Origin: Sweltsa coloradensis
Lineage: Eukaryota; Arthropoda; Insecta; Plecoptera; Chloroperlidae
Reading direction: 5' to 3'
NCBI GenBank assembly: GCA_024449915.1
Contig: JAMZAV010000955.1
Coordinates: forward strand, 62,001 to 126,000
Length of the DNA: 64,000 nucleotides
In this document: positions 22,648 to 35,049 of the stretch, piece after piece
Layout: each line of letters begins with the position of its first letter
Position numbering within the stretch: the first letter of the stretch is position 1
Made by a program: the position numbers and the translations under genes
Notes under the pieces: generated by a model
What the model was told of the DNA's origin: nothing
The model's database searches: none
What the model saw: the letters and a program-made list of their open reading frames with translations, nothing else

Positions 22648-25600
22648 TAAATAGGTAAAAATGACTATAACATGGGGATGTTAAACTCTTTTATATCATT
22701 CAATTTAAGTTCTACATTAAATTTTCATTTAAGTGCGTTTGACGTATGTGCTTGAACATTTCACATAAGTTAAATACAAAATAAAAATAAATTCATTTAA
22801 TGTGGCCTTAATATTTTCTAAACGACATAATATTATTGATTTATATTTCAATAATATCTCTCAAATATTTATAACAATGTTACATTTTTGTAGTAATGAC
22901 TGTGGCAACTTTGTCGTTTGATAACGTTGATTGAGATGCAAGCCTAGGTCGTTCTGACTTATAGTTTAGCTCTAGAGGCCAGATTGCACATTAATAATTT
23001 AGAAAATATTTGATTGTTGATCGTCGTTCATATACTCAAAGCAGTCTAGATATTAACTTTCTTATTTAATTTTATTACGGATGTAGCATCTTTATGTCAG
23101 ACAAATAAAAATTTAGGTTTGTTTTGTCCCAAGGCCTCTACAATGGCTTATTGTCGATTCACAGTGCTGAATTGTTTCGTGCTCAAGTTATCAATTTCTA
23201 GGGGAATATCTATTATTTAACAAATAATAGATATGATAGATTTTAAAACCATTTCATGAACCACGTCAATTAACAATGAGACGTTAGCAATATCCAATCA
23301 GCCAATCAACTTTTTGTTTAATATTTTCGAAATTATCACACAATATATTTTGTATTTATTTAACGATTATCCTAGTGAGTTAAACTAACTGTTTTTACAC
23401 GATGTATATTACACCTGTTGATTTTAAAACACTATAGATATTTGTAAATGAGAAACGAAAGAAAATAATGTAATATGCTAATTACATAGTAATTTTAAGT
23501 TCCTACAAACACAATACTTGATCTAATTAAGAAAAAAAAATACGAAACACTATTCCTCTTCACTACCCACTGATCCGCAGCATAAACCACCCTTCGTATA
23601 ATTTGACGAAATCGTTTTGTTTTGCATGGCTGGGTTTCTGGGCCGCCCACGATGAAGACGAACTGGGTGTAAAAAGTCAATAAGTCTCCGTAAAGAAGAT
23701 TAATGAACACTCGACATGGTCACATCAAAGGAGGGAACATCTTGTGTTGACGGAAGTATGAATTTAACGTTGTAGATTGTGGAAGGAAACGAGAGGGTTA
23801 TAACGTCTCCTACGCCTGGAGTCTTAGAAACGTCTTAAAAGCTTTGCCCCAACAATATAGCACGCATGGCTAGAGAGAGATACACGAGCTGTGGATGAAA
23901 CTCCTAGAAGCTTATTATTTTTCTTTCACTCTCAGGAAATAAGAGAAATACACATTTTAAAAATAATGCCTGTACTGTGTGATGAGAGTGATGTAATTAA
24001 AGATTATTAAATGGTGATACTTTTTATAGGCCTGTTAATTACCCTAGTGTTTATGAAACATGAAATATCTGTTATTTATTAATAAAAAAATAAAATCCAT
24101 AGGCCTATCGTAATTTGTAATCCCGGCCAAAGACTTTGATTTATTTTTTTGTTTGACATTAATTGTTCTAATTAATTAATTCATTAGTTAATTGTATTAA
24201 TTTACGTACAATTCTAGTTTTCGTTTTTGCTCTACATTCAACAAGTTGTAACGATTGATTTTATAGCTTCCAGCCCTCAGGTCTCAGATTAAAATCCGTT
24301 CTTATATCATAAGACTTTAACTGATACAAATGTTTTATTTACCATTGAATTACAATGATATGCCACCTTATAACTACGCATGTACAAGTTCCTTGAAGTG
24401 TAAATATCGCTGGAATACATTTCTGGTGGGTATTAATAATGTATTTGAGGTGGTTAATTAACTATTTATAAGGTATGATATGATGTTAAGTGTATATTGC
24501 GGGGGTGCATTTAAACAGGCACTTTAAAAACGACGTAATATTCCATACATAAATAAGTGTAAAACTTACGATGCAATTAATGTTAAAGCTGCACTTTGTA
24601 GGTCAAGAAACCATCTTTGTGACCCAACCCTGGAGCTGTAGGGAATTCGTCTCTATGAACCAGATTATCGAACTTGTCTGAACATGTTGTAAGATAGTTT
24701 GTAAAGTGGTTAAGATAGCTATACCGTGCAACGTCCGGCTGTAGAGGAGTCTCCTTGTTTAGATTTGATCATCGACTGAAACAATGTTGGATGTGCAGTA
24801 AGTTTCTATTGGTATGCTTGCTCTTGCAGCTAATATAACGCATTGGAGGCACTTTCAGACTAACTTTGTTGCACTTTATTGACCTTGAAATGATTTTGAG
24901 TTATACTTAAGACAATGATTTTGTCATTTATGCGATAAGTTACACGAAACTAACATTTATAATGGTCTCGTTGTGAGTGCAAAAACAAGATTGAAAAACA
25001 ATTACAATGAAGATCATCCATTAAAGATTGATGAAAAACACATTCACCTTCGCGGCTTCATTCATAACGTTTTGTTAATGTCGTATTACTTCGTTGATGA
25101 CACGAAACATTTATAAGCTTCCAAACGTGTTTCTTGTATAATAAAACACTCGCGATCTGCATCTCTCCAGTTCGGCACAGACCAAATAGCCAACAATAGG
25201 AGGAGTATATTACGTCATCGGTTGTGTGACAATCGGACGTGAGGTTTTAGGGGGGTGGGGGGTGGTGATGTCCAGCACGTTCAGTCCAGGGGAAGGTGTT
25301 TATGGTAATCGATGAAGCCGGGGGTGGGGGTGGACGGCCGGGGTGGAATTGTGAAGTGGAGCCTCTAAAGCCGACACTTTCGTCCTAATATAACCAAAGT
25401 GACACACTATTTTGAGGTATCAGCGTTGTTCAGAAATTGGATAGATATCGTTGAAAATGTTGACAAGCGAAAAGATTTGTGGTTATACGGAATGTGATTG
25501 GTTACCTACCTCTTATTTGTACACGTGTGCTTTTAATAATCACTCACATAGTTATACCGAACGTTTTTTGTACCGGTTATATATTTTTAAACCCCAGTTT

Positions 25601-28600
25601 AACGAAAGCCGCATCTTAGAAAATAACAAATATTGAAAAATGAACAAATAATATTACATGCGAATGTTCAGAACAGGTCTTCATTTAAAATACAAATTCA
25701 CTTTCAGGAGTTATTTGTTTTTTGGCATTCTATATTCCAGATAAATGGAATTGTTTTATTGTTGAAAGAAAAATAGGAAAACCTTAAAAGAGAGTGTAAG
25801 GATAAACCTGATAGAAATATTGAAAAGTACTCTTTCTTTGTTTCACAGTAAAATCCCCCTTTCGAGCGTGCAAAGAATCTTGGGCAGAAAAAAAGAATAT
25901 CAACACAACTGAAATGTAAGTTACATGACAACAAACTATCCATTTCACAAATAGGCTTACATGTATTATAATCTATTAATTTTTTTACAACACTTAAATA
26001 TCAAAGGTGTTTATTTTCGTTTAGACTATATTTCTACACACCACTTGTAACCACATTGCATAACATAGTTTAGTCGATACTTATGTTTAATTACACTTTA
26101 CCTAAACTATCATGCCTTATTAGTTATAAACTAATTATATTAATCAACTTATTGAATTAATTATAATAAGCTTTAACGTTCAAAGACTGGCCTTTCATTC
26201 TTAAGAAGACAGGGTATAAAACCAAAACATAATACATAAAAAACACTATAAAGACGAACAATTAGAAACACAATTCACACTAATTAACATCAAACATAAA
26301 ACAATGAAACATATACAGTACATTAGAGTAATAGAAATGGACCACGAAAGTCCAAAACTACATAAAATGTTATAAATATACACAAAATAGTATTTATTTT
26401 GACAAGTGCCCAGGCAGATAAAAGAAAAACAGCAAATTGGCAGCTTACCTTTCAATACTTGACACCGTCATGGTTACCCATTATTGAGGCATATAAAAGC
26501 AAAAGAGTCTTCTCACAAAAATCGAAAATGAGCCAAATACACCAAAATAAAGCAAAAAACAATGTCTGTGGCACGATTGAGTCGTTTAGTTTCAAAAAAA
26601 AATTTCTCCTGTGTATATTTGACAAAGAAAAACATGCTGAGAAGCAAACAAATCTTTCTCATGACCATTTAATGCTAACTGTTTTTTTAGGGGTATGGTT
26701 TTTGTCATTTCCCAACATTTAAGAAAATGGAGAAAGACTCTTTTGCTTAATGCCCATTTGTAATACTACTCACTACAAGATTCGTAACTTTTTTTATAAA
26801 GACGATCTAAGCAAAAAACTAATTCCGATATTCACATATTTTCAAAGTTTTACCGTGATTTATCTTGAAGTATTGAATTGGCCCTTGTATCAGTTTAAAA
26901 CCACTAGGTCGATGTAGCGATTAAGGTCTATGAGAAGCATGATGCGATTATTCTGGAAATCTTTTTTATCCATAGCAGAGACGGTTTGATTTAACTTTGA
27001 ATACAAACATTCAGAACAAATTTTACCATAAAAATTTAATCTTGGGCGTCGTGCTGTGCCTATATGTGTCGCATGGACATAAAACAAAACTAGCTGGTGT
27101 AAAATAAGAGAAAAGGGAAACAGCTATTTGCATTTGCATATCTATAGACAGTAATGTGTTATTCTATCAATATTTCAAAACACTTACAGGGAGATCCATA
27201 TATTTCTTTTTGTTCTGTGTTATTTACAAATAGAAATCGGCTATTCATGTATTATAAACCTAGTCGCATATCTTGTAGGGTTATGGGTATATATTTTCCG
27301 GTTAGAGTGTCTCGATGGAAGTGATCTAGATCCACAGCCAAAAAGCAAAACCTAGGAAGAAGTTGCATGTAAATATAGTCTGAGTAATACGATTCTATGG
27401 AACGCTGAGAATTTATTTGGAATACTTTAATTTATAAATATTTTTAACGCACACAATGTTTTACAAGAACTATTATACATTTTGTATATTCTTAACCGGC
27501 ACGCATATCTATTGAGGACGACTGTATATTTTCTTTTTTGAAGGAGATAAGGTCTGGCAAGAAAACGCCTTGAATACTAAAAGCTTTCTTCATAAAGACA
27601 GAGGTGCGATATCACAATTTCCCAAGAAGCCATGGAGACATTTGGAAGTAATATTTTTCAGCTCGTTTCTTTGCGCAAGTTGCCAGACCACCATGACGTA
27701 TGCAACGTACGTGGTTTGGAAGAAAGAAAGAAATATCAAAATATATTAGTCAGATTTCTTTCTTGCAAACTGTGGAAGACAGTTTTCGCTTGTCTGAAGA
27801 GGAGATTGCTAGAAGCTGGCCATTTCTCTACGACGTCACAGCAATTTAACCTCTTGAGCACTGTTTACGAGCAAACGCGGCTTACTGTATATTCCACTGA
27901 CCTCTTGAGGGGAGTCCTAATTAATGTTTCATCTTGTTAAACACAGAATACAATGTGTCTTCCATGGTATCCGCGCTCTCGAGAGACAGACTGCTCAAAG
28001 TTTCCACTTGACAACGCTGGTTAAAATCATGTTTGTATTTAGAGTGTTTGTTTAGACTTTAGAGTTTTTATTCGTTTGTTATTTGTTAGACGAGGGAGCG
28101 TAGCGACTAAGACTATATTTTGATTTAAAAAATAGACAAACGCCATTGTCGTTAAACGAAGTTTCACATTTTTAGCGTTATTTCTTTCTTGTACATTTTA
28201 ATAACAGTAACGGGATTTGCAGTAATGTTAACAGCTCTCACAAATTTGTTTCTGATACTAATGAGATGATTTATACTTTAAGAGCAAATGATGGTTAGAT
28301 GAAATTTTTTTGGACTTTATGCTGTACTTAAATAATTAAATAAATAACATAGATTAAAATAATATTTTGACGACTCAAGTCGTCTTCTGCTGGACCTAAC
28401 AATAGTATAATATTTAGAAACAAAATTTAATTAAATACTGCTATCTCAACATGACATTTTTTTCTTAATTTTAGCGAAATAGGTTGATCACTGAACCGAA
28501 CGTGGAACGTATAACGAAATGAAAAATAACACATTTTTGTTATCGTAACGGAGATCGGGAGATGTGATTCAAATAACGATGAATGTAGCCGTTCTCGAAC

Positions 28601-29651
28601 CAATTACTCTAATCAATACAAGAACTGTTGCTAGCCAATATTTATTTTCCCTCTCAACAGCGATCATAAAACATATATAATTATATGTTATACGAATTAA
28701 TGTTTTCGAATGACGCCGTCTCATACGACCCAGCCACGCCCCACACCACTGTTCCCTTTAGCTCGGCTCTGCATTGGTGACTGTTCCAACACGGAAACAT
28801 CTTATTTATATTAATTGCTGTCGTGTTGGCGCAATACCACATGGCGCTAGTATTGTTTTCATTCCATTTTTCACAATATGAGGTCAGAACCGAAGTTGCT
28901 GCGCTCATTTCCTCTTTGACATCGGGCTATTTTTATTCGTCCAACTTTATTAAAGTTATTTTAATGTCTTACCCGAATGCAATTTCGTATCGTTGTTGAC
29001 TCCTTAGGGATAGAAGACATCAACCGAATACACTTAGTTGTTGCTTAAGGCAAACGTACTTTTCTAATAAAACACAAAGTGTAATTGATGTAGAGAGCTT
29101 TGTCATTATTATTTTTGCGGAGATAACATAGTTGTGCGGACGAGATAGAGCGTGCAGTAATTTTTCATTGTGTCATTGCTAAACAAACTTGTGAATCTCA
29201 TTTCGGGGAAGGACATCCAAGAATTGTGCGCCTATGTGGCCCGGGCGTAGGATGCCACCTCGTTTCTCACTGTTGCCCCCTTCCCCGACGACCATCGTCA
29301 ACCACTTGAACACCCCCCACCCTCACCCCTCGCCATAGTAATATCATCCCCATAGCCGAGTTAACTTTTGGGGTTAGCCGCAGAAATGATATTGCTATTG
29401 GTTCAGAATTTATTCAACATAGGTTTTATTTTCTCTCGGAAACGACGCAAACAAAATAAAATGCAACAAAGGTATATTCCCCGCTGTACTGTCTGAATAT
29501 TTCGGAGGTAACCTCTCTTGTTAAAAGTCTCTCACTTTTAATACACATATGTCTAAACATGATGTCTACAAACACAATACTCGTCGTTATAGTCACAATC
29601 ATTCTACCCAACAAAGTACGAGCTGACACAAAATATCTATTTGTATATTAA
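22648..29651. other. Long non-coding interval
   Basis: About 7 kb with no supported gene. Open frames up to 107 codons (for example 26399-26722 and 27632-27940) show no known domain. A small hairpin ATCTATTATTT-AAC-AAATAATAGAT lies at about 23207-23231. GC-rich patches stand out at about 25190-25350 (G-rich) and 29205-29350 (C-rich). At about 28088 GAGGGAGCGTAGCGACTAAGAC faintly recalls the HLE start but cannot be extended. Confidence 0.45.
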
Positions 29652-31215
29652 CTAGGAAAACGCTTAAGTCCCGCCGCGTTGTTGGATGAGCGTAATTGGT
29701 GCATTGAGCTGCCATGTGTTATGCGGATTTTCTGTTGTTCTGTGAAAAAAGTATTACTTAATTGAAGATCTTTTTAAAATTAAATTAAATTTAAAAAGAA
29801 ATTTACTTAATTTTTTTTTTTTACGTAATCGCAATTTTAAAAGGAAAAAATCGTAATATTGAAATTTTCATAAGAAATAATTATTCGATTGCGCACAAAT
29901 TTTACACGAATATATTTGGATGAGCGTAGCGAGCGTAGCGAGCGAAGCGAAGATTCCATTTCACTACACTGGAGAAAAAAATCCGGAATGTTTTTTTTTT
30001 TCTTTTTTTTTTTTCTGTTTGTATTATTGTTTGTTTGTTAACACGATTCCGGCTAAACCGATACTCCGATTACGATGAAATTTTATGGAGGCCTTCGAAA
30101 TCTCTGAACTTAGAACTGCCACGTTTTTGAGCGCAATCGGGAAATTTTTTCTCATAAAAAACGCAATTTTACGATTTTTTTCGATTTTTAAAACATTTCT
30201 TCGACTTATAACACCTACATGCTTTATCCGATTGTAATGATTTTTTCACAGAACCTTAATTTTATGAATTAAGATATTCGTGTGAAATTTGAGCGTAATC
30301 GAAAAATTATTTCTCATGAAAATCGAAATTTTACGTTTTTTTTCTTTTTTTAAACATTTCTTTGACTTATAACATCTACATGCTTTATCCTATTGTAATG
30401 ATTTTTTCACAGAACCTTAATTTTATTAATTAATATATTCTTTTTAAATTTGAGCGCAATCGAATAATTATTTCTTATGAAAATTGCAATTTTACGATTT
30501 TTTTCTTTTTTAAAAATTACAATTAATTACAATTTTTTTTTAAATTTAATTTAAAAAATTAAGTTAATTTTTTATTTAATTTAATTTAATTTAAAAAAAT
30601 CTTCGACTAAGTATTGATTTTTTCACAGAATAACAGAAAATCCGCGTAACACATGGCAGGTCAATGCACCATATACGCTCATCCAACAACGCGGCGGGAC
30701 TTAAGCGTTTTCCTAGTAATTTATAAAATTAAGGTTCTGTGAAAAAATCATTACAATAGGATAAAGCATGTAGGTGTTATTTGCCAAAGAAATTTAAAAA
30801 ATCGAAAAAAGTCGTAAAATTGCGATTTTCGTTAAAAAATATTTTTTTGATAACGCTCAAATTTCACATGAATATATCAATTCATGAAATTAAGGTTCTG
30901 TGAAAAAATCATTACAATCGAACAAAGCATGTAGGTGTTGAAGTCAAAGAAATTTTTAAAAAATTGAAAAAAATCGTAAAATTGCGATTTTCATGATAAA
31001 TAATTTTTCGATTGTGCTAAAAAACGTGGCAGTTCTAAGTTCAGAGATTTTGAAGACCTCCATAAAATTTTATCGCAATCGGAGTATCGGTTTAGCCGGA
31101 ATCGTGTTAACAAACAGACAAAAATACATAAACAAAGAAGAAGAAAAAACATTCCGGATTCTTTTCTCCAGTGTAGTGAAATGGAATCTTCGCTTCGCTC
31201 GCTACGCTCATCCAA
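29652..31215 (-). mobile_element. Helitron-like element, subfamily E, host of a nested copy (E4a)
   Basis: On the minus strand it starts TTGGATGAGCGTAGCG at 31215 and ends GCGTTTTCCTAG at 29652, with host A and T outside. Its sequence is interrupted at 29915/30717 by a second element in the opposite orientation. Joining the flanks ACGAATATAT and TAATTTATAAAATTAAGG restores the consensus core found in other copies, with no base lost or duplicated. Core units carry AAGGTTCTGTGAAAAAATCA. The microsatellite is an A-rich GAAGAAG tract near 31136. Confidence 0.85.
29916..30716 (+). mobile_element. Helitron-like element, subfamily E, nested complete copy (E4b)
   Basis: This complete 801-bp copy starts TTGGATGAGCGTAGCGAGCG and ends CGGGACTTAAGCGTTTTCCTAG, followed by T. 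In order it holds CACTACACTGGAGAAAAAAA, a T-rich microsatellite (29993-30020), TGTTTGTTAACACGATTCCGG, the block ending ACGTTTTTGAGCGCAATCG, core units with ACAGAACCTTAATTTTAT about 163 bp apart (near 30248 and 30411), an AT-only stretch, and CGCTCATCCAACAACGCGGC. It sits inside E4a and is therefore younger than its host. Confidence 0.85.
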
Positions 31216-31228
31216 TTAAAAATTTTAA

Positions 31229-31740
31229 CTAGGAAAACGCTTAAGTCCCGCCGCGTTGTTGGATGAGCGTATATGGTGCATTGAGATGCCATGTGTTACG
31301 CGGATTTTCTGTTGTTCTGTGAAAAAATCATTACTAAGTCGAAGAGTTTTTTTAATTAAATTAAAAAAAATTAAAATTAACTTAATTGTTTTAATTAATC
31401 GTAATTTTTTAAAAAGAAAAAAATCGTAAAATTGCAATTTGCATAAAAAATAATTATTCGATTGCGCTCAAATTTAACACGAATATATTAATTCATGAAA
31501 TTAAGGTTCTGTAAAAAAATCATTACAATAGGATAAAGCATGTAGGTGTTATAAGTCGAAGAAATTTTTTAAAAATCGAAAAAAAATCGTAAAATTGCGT
31601 TTTTTATGTGAAAAAATTTCCCGATTGCGCTCAAAAACGTGGCAGTTCTAAGTTCAAAGATTTCGAAGGTCTCCATAAAATTTCATTGCAATCGGAGTAT
31701 CGGTTTAGCCGGAATCGTGTTAACAAACACACAAAAATAC

Positions 31741-31791
<51 letters not shown>

Positions 31792-31894
31792 AAAAAAAAA
31801 AAAAAAAAAACATTCCGGATTTTTTTCTCCAGTGTAGTGAAATGGAATCTTCGCTTCGCTCGCTTCGCTCGCTACGCTCGCTACGCTCATCCAA
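31229..31894 (-). mobile_element. Helitron-like element, subfamily E (copy E6)
   Basis: Complete on the minus strand, from TTGGATGAGCG at 31894 to CCTAG at 31229. Its microsatellite has expanded to a long (GAAA)n plus poly-A tract at about 31738-31810, the longest simple repeat in the window. That tract is why lysine-rich or phenylalanine-rich open frames of up to 139 codons cross here; they are not genes. It faces the next copy start-to-start across a 31-bp spacer. Confidence 0.85.
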
Positions 31895-31925
31895 TAAACT
31901 ATCGAACTATAGCCTTTGCTTATAA

Positions 31926-32681
31926 TTGGATGAGCGTAGCGAGCGAAGCGAAGATTCCATTTCACTACACTGGAGAAAAAAATCCGGAATGTTTTTTTTT
32001 CTTTCTGTATTTTTGTCTGTTTGTTAGCACGATTAAACCAATACTCCAATTGCGATGAAATTTTATGGAGGCCTTCAAAATCTCTGAACTTAGAACTGCC
32101 ACGTTTTTGAGCGCCATCGAAAAATTATTTCTCATAAAAATCGCAATTTTACGATTTTTTTTCGATTTTTTGAAAATTTATTTTACTTATAACATCTACA
32201 TGCTTTATCCGATTTTAATGATTTTTTCACAGAACCTTAATTTTATGAATTAAGATATTCGTGTGAAATTTGAGCACAATCGAAAAATTATTTCTAATGA
32301 AAATAGAAACTTTGTGGGTTTTTTCTTTTTTAAAACATTTTTTTAACTTATTACACCTACATGCTTGATCCTATTGTAATAAGTTTTTCACAGAACCTTT
32401 ATTTTATTAATTTATATATTCGTGTGAAATTTGAGCGCAATCGAATAATTATTTCTTATAAAAATCCCAATTTTTTGATTTTTTTTCTTTTTTTAAAATT
32501 ACGATTAATTAAAAAAAATTAAAATTTAAGTTTATTTTTTATTAAATTAAATTAAATTTAAAAAAATTTGAACTTAGTAATAATTTTTTCACAGAACAAC
32601 AGAAAATCCGCATAACTTATGGCAGCTCAATGCACCAATACGCTCATCCAACAACGCGGCGGGACTTAAGCGTTTTCCTAG
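31926..32681 (+). mobile_element. Helitron-like element, subfamily E (copy E7)
   Basis: Complete plus-strand copy from TTGGATGAGCGTAGCGAGCG to GCGTTTTCCTAG, then T. It has a short T/CTTT microsatellite, two core units and the AT-only stretch before CGCTCATCCAACAACGCGGC. With 31229-31894 it forms an inverted pair, so a transcript crossing both could fold back on itself. Confidence 0.85.
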
Positions 32682-34111
32682 TTTAATTACGTTTCGAAGT
32701 AAATTTTGAAAGTTTCTAGCTTATAAAGCATACTACGAGGGTGACGCTTTCTTCATGATAAGAGTCTTAAATTAATGAAAGATGATAAATTGCTACTTAA
32801 TTAAGCCCTCGATCCAACTGCGCTCTATCATGATATATAAGTGTATTTTATGGAATGCTTGATTGTTTGATTTTGTTCACTATACCGCACTTTATTTTTC
32901 TACCAACCTACCACTGATATTGTACATCAGACAAGGCGAACCTACCGTTTTTCCTTGTATTTCATGTGTATTCATGTGTTTTACACATTGTTTTAAAAAA
33001 TACTGTTCTAAATAAAACATAACATGAGCGAGGCAGACATGTATTCCAATCAGATAAACTGTATACTACGTGCTATGCACATTGTTTATACATTTACCAA
33101 TAATGCAACAGCTAGAATAATCTAGAATTCAATATCTGCCATGACCTAAAAACTTAAACGTAGGCCTGCCTCAACTATTTAAATAACGCGTTTAAAAATT
33201 TGTATAATCTAGACATAATAAAACATCTGTCATAAAATGTAGTTTATTCTGGCACGAAGCTGCCCTTAAAAAAATGTTTTATTCCTGCATTGGTTTTAAA
33301 CGACATAAATGCTTATTTATCAATCTATTAATCTTAAAATAAACGAATGGATGTAGGCCTATATTCACAATGTAGTGAAACAAATTTGTAGTGAAGAGTC
33401 GAATGCAAAAGCGAAGACGTTGGTTTTCGTCAGTATTTCGAGCACCCAGCTTACAACCCGAGTTGTCAGATATAGAAGACTAATGCACATTATTCTAAAG
33501 CATTGCTTTAATCTGATTCATTGATTCATTTTCTTGCTGAATTGTACCCTCCATTATCTGCGCTCTCGTTTCACCTCCAATAGACTTGCGAGATCTCGCC
33601 CACGAGATTTTATGTGATTTACAAATTAGATCAATCGATTATCGTTGCTGGTACGGCTCCAACCTATATCTCGAGTGAAATTACTTCGGAAAGCGAACAT
33701 TAACATTCGACTTCTACAAAAAGGGCTCTAACTCGAAGTGAACTCAAAATTAAAAGAAATAATTTGAAAATGTCAAACTATCAAATATATTTTATGTTCT
33801 TCGTAAATATTACTTCCAACTGAACTCGATTTGTTAACTCAAGTCTTTGAAGTATGCGTAAGTCGTAAATCATTAGTTTAATAGTCGTTAGTAGAATGAC
33901 AATACATTTTTATTTCAATTACCAGTTTGTGAAATTCTTTGTAAACATTTAAACATAATAGAATAATGGTAATAAAACATATACAATGTTTTTTAATACA
34001 TTCTTCATTCATAAATTTATCGTTTCTAGCAATTATTTGCAATAATACGATGCCAGAAAGTCACAACACCGACGCAGTACTTCCAAGTTTATTGGAAAGA
34101 TTACCTGTGAT
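32682..34111. other. Non-coding interval
   Basis: AT-rich, no open frame above 64 codons with any character, no repeats recognised. Confidence 0.45.
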
Positions 34112-34170
34112 AATTGGCTTGTTCACGCAAAGCTCCACGCAGATCGCGCCACTGCACTAACCCCCAAAAC

Positions 34171-34225
34171 CAGGGTCCACTAGATACTTATTCCGAGCTG
34201 CTTGTTAGGTATCTAGTGGACCCTG
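34171..34225. repeat. Perfect 17-bp hairpin
   Basis: CAGGGTCCACTAGATAC (34171-34187) and GTATCTAGTGGACCCTG (34209-34225) are exact inverse complements separated by 21 bases. It could be a small foldback insertion, a cruciform or an RNA hairpin. Confidence 0.7.
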
Positions 34226-34489
34226 CCCAAAGACCGTGGCGGTGTTTGAAATAAACTATGTATAGCAGGCTCTGCATTGTCAAATCTGTATGCTTCCTAG
34301 ATTGTTTGTTTACGTATTGTTTTACCATTCCTTCTTTAATCAATGGTTTTACGTAAGTAGTCGTACGGCCTATTTCAAGTAATTTTATTCAATAGCATAT
34401 TTTGTTTGTTTAAACTTTTAAACAATGAAAACGTGAACGATTGGAAAATTAAAATAAGAGCTGAAAGCACATGGCGCCGTTGATGTCTA

Positions 34490-34690
34490 AACCTGGGGCC
34501 TAGCACTGTTATTGAGATTAGACCTAGGCCTACTTGGAATAAGGCTACTAAGGACTAGGGCCTAGGCTTTTCTTCAGCATTAGATGTAGACCTAGGCATA
34601 TCAATATCATGGTATTATAAATTAGCAAGTATAGACCTAGGCCCTACTTGCATACGCCTCAGCAAAGCCTAGGGCTTAGTCCTAGCCAGT
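34490..34690. repeat. Cluster of GACCTAGGCC-type palindromic words
   Basis: Variants of TAGACCTAGGC(C) recur several times within 200 bp, on both strands because CCTAGG is its own complement, with GGCCTAGG and CCTAGGGC also present. The spacing is irregular, so this is not a simple tandem repeat. Confidence 0.5.
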
Positions 34691-35049
34691 GTTGATTTGT
34701 TGACATGAGAGAGGTTACGTAGGCAGGAGGCCGAATAAAGACACAATTGTCAGTATATTATGTGTGATTTATTTATTTGTAGTAATAAACACGACAGTAT
34801 GCCCTCCTCTCTCCTTACACGAATACACACAGCAATTGGGCATTTTGCTTTCAACATAAACCTATGCAAACTGACAGTAAAAACAGTAGGGCTAGACTGC
34901 TGACAGCTATGAGCAGCCATGACACCCGCAAGTTGGGCTATCACCGCCGTCTACACTCTACATCCGCCTTTACAGGCATCCAGACGGCGGTGGGGGGTTA
35001 GTACAATAGCGCAGCGTGGTGAGTAAAAGTCGCAGTGAACAAGCCAATT

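Larger units (their letters stand above)
34112..35049. mobile_element. 938-bp inverted-repeat element
   Basis: AATTGGCTTGTTCAC at 34112 is matched by its exact complement GTGAACAAGCCAATT at the right edge. The pairing continues imperfectly through CTCCACGCAGATCGCGCCA / AGCGCAGCGTGGTGAG and CACTAACCCCC / GGGGGGTTAGT, giving arms of about 55 bp. The body holds a perfect 17-bp hairpin (34171-34225) and a cluster of CCTAGGCCT-like words (34490-34690). No transposase frame is present. Target duplication is unclear, so the class is undetermined. Confidence 0.5.

Noticed and set aside
31639..32058. 139-codon open frame, lysine-rich, the longest in the window
   Set aside because: It reads through the (GAAA)n/poly-A microsatellite and the inverted junction of two Helitron-like elements. 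Similar frames appear in other copies with changed register, so it is a by-product of repeats.
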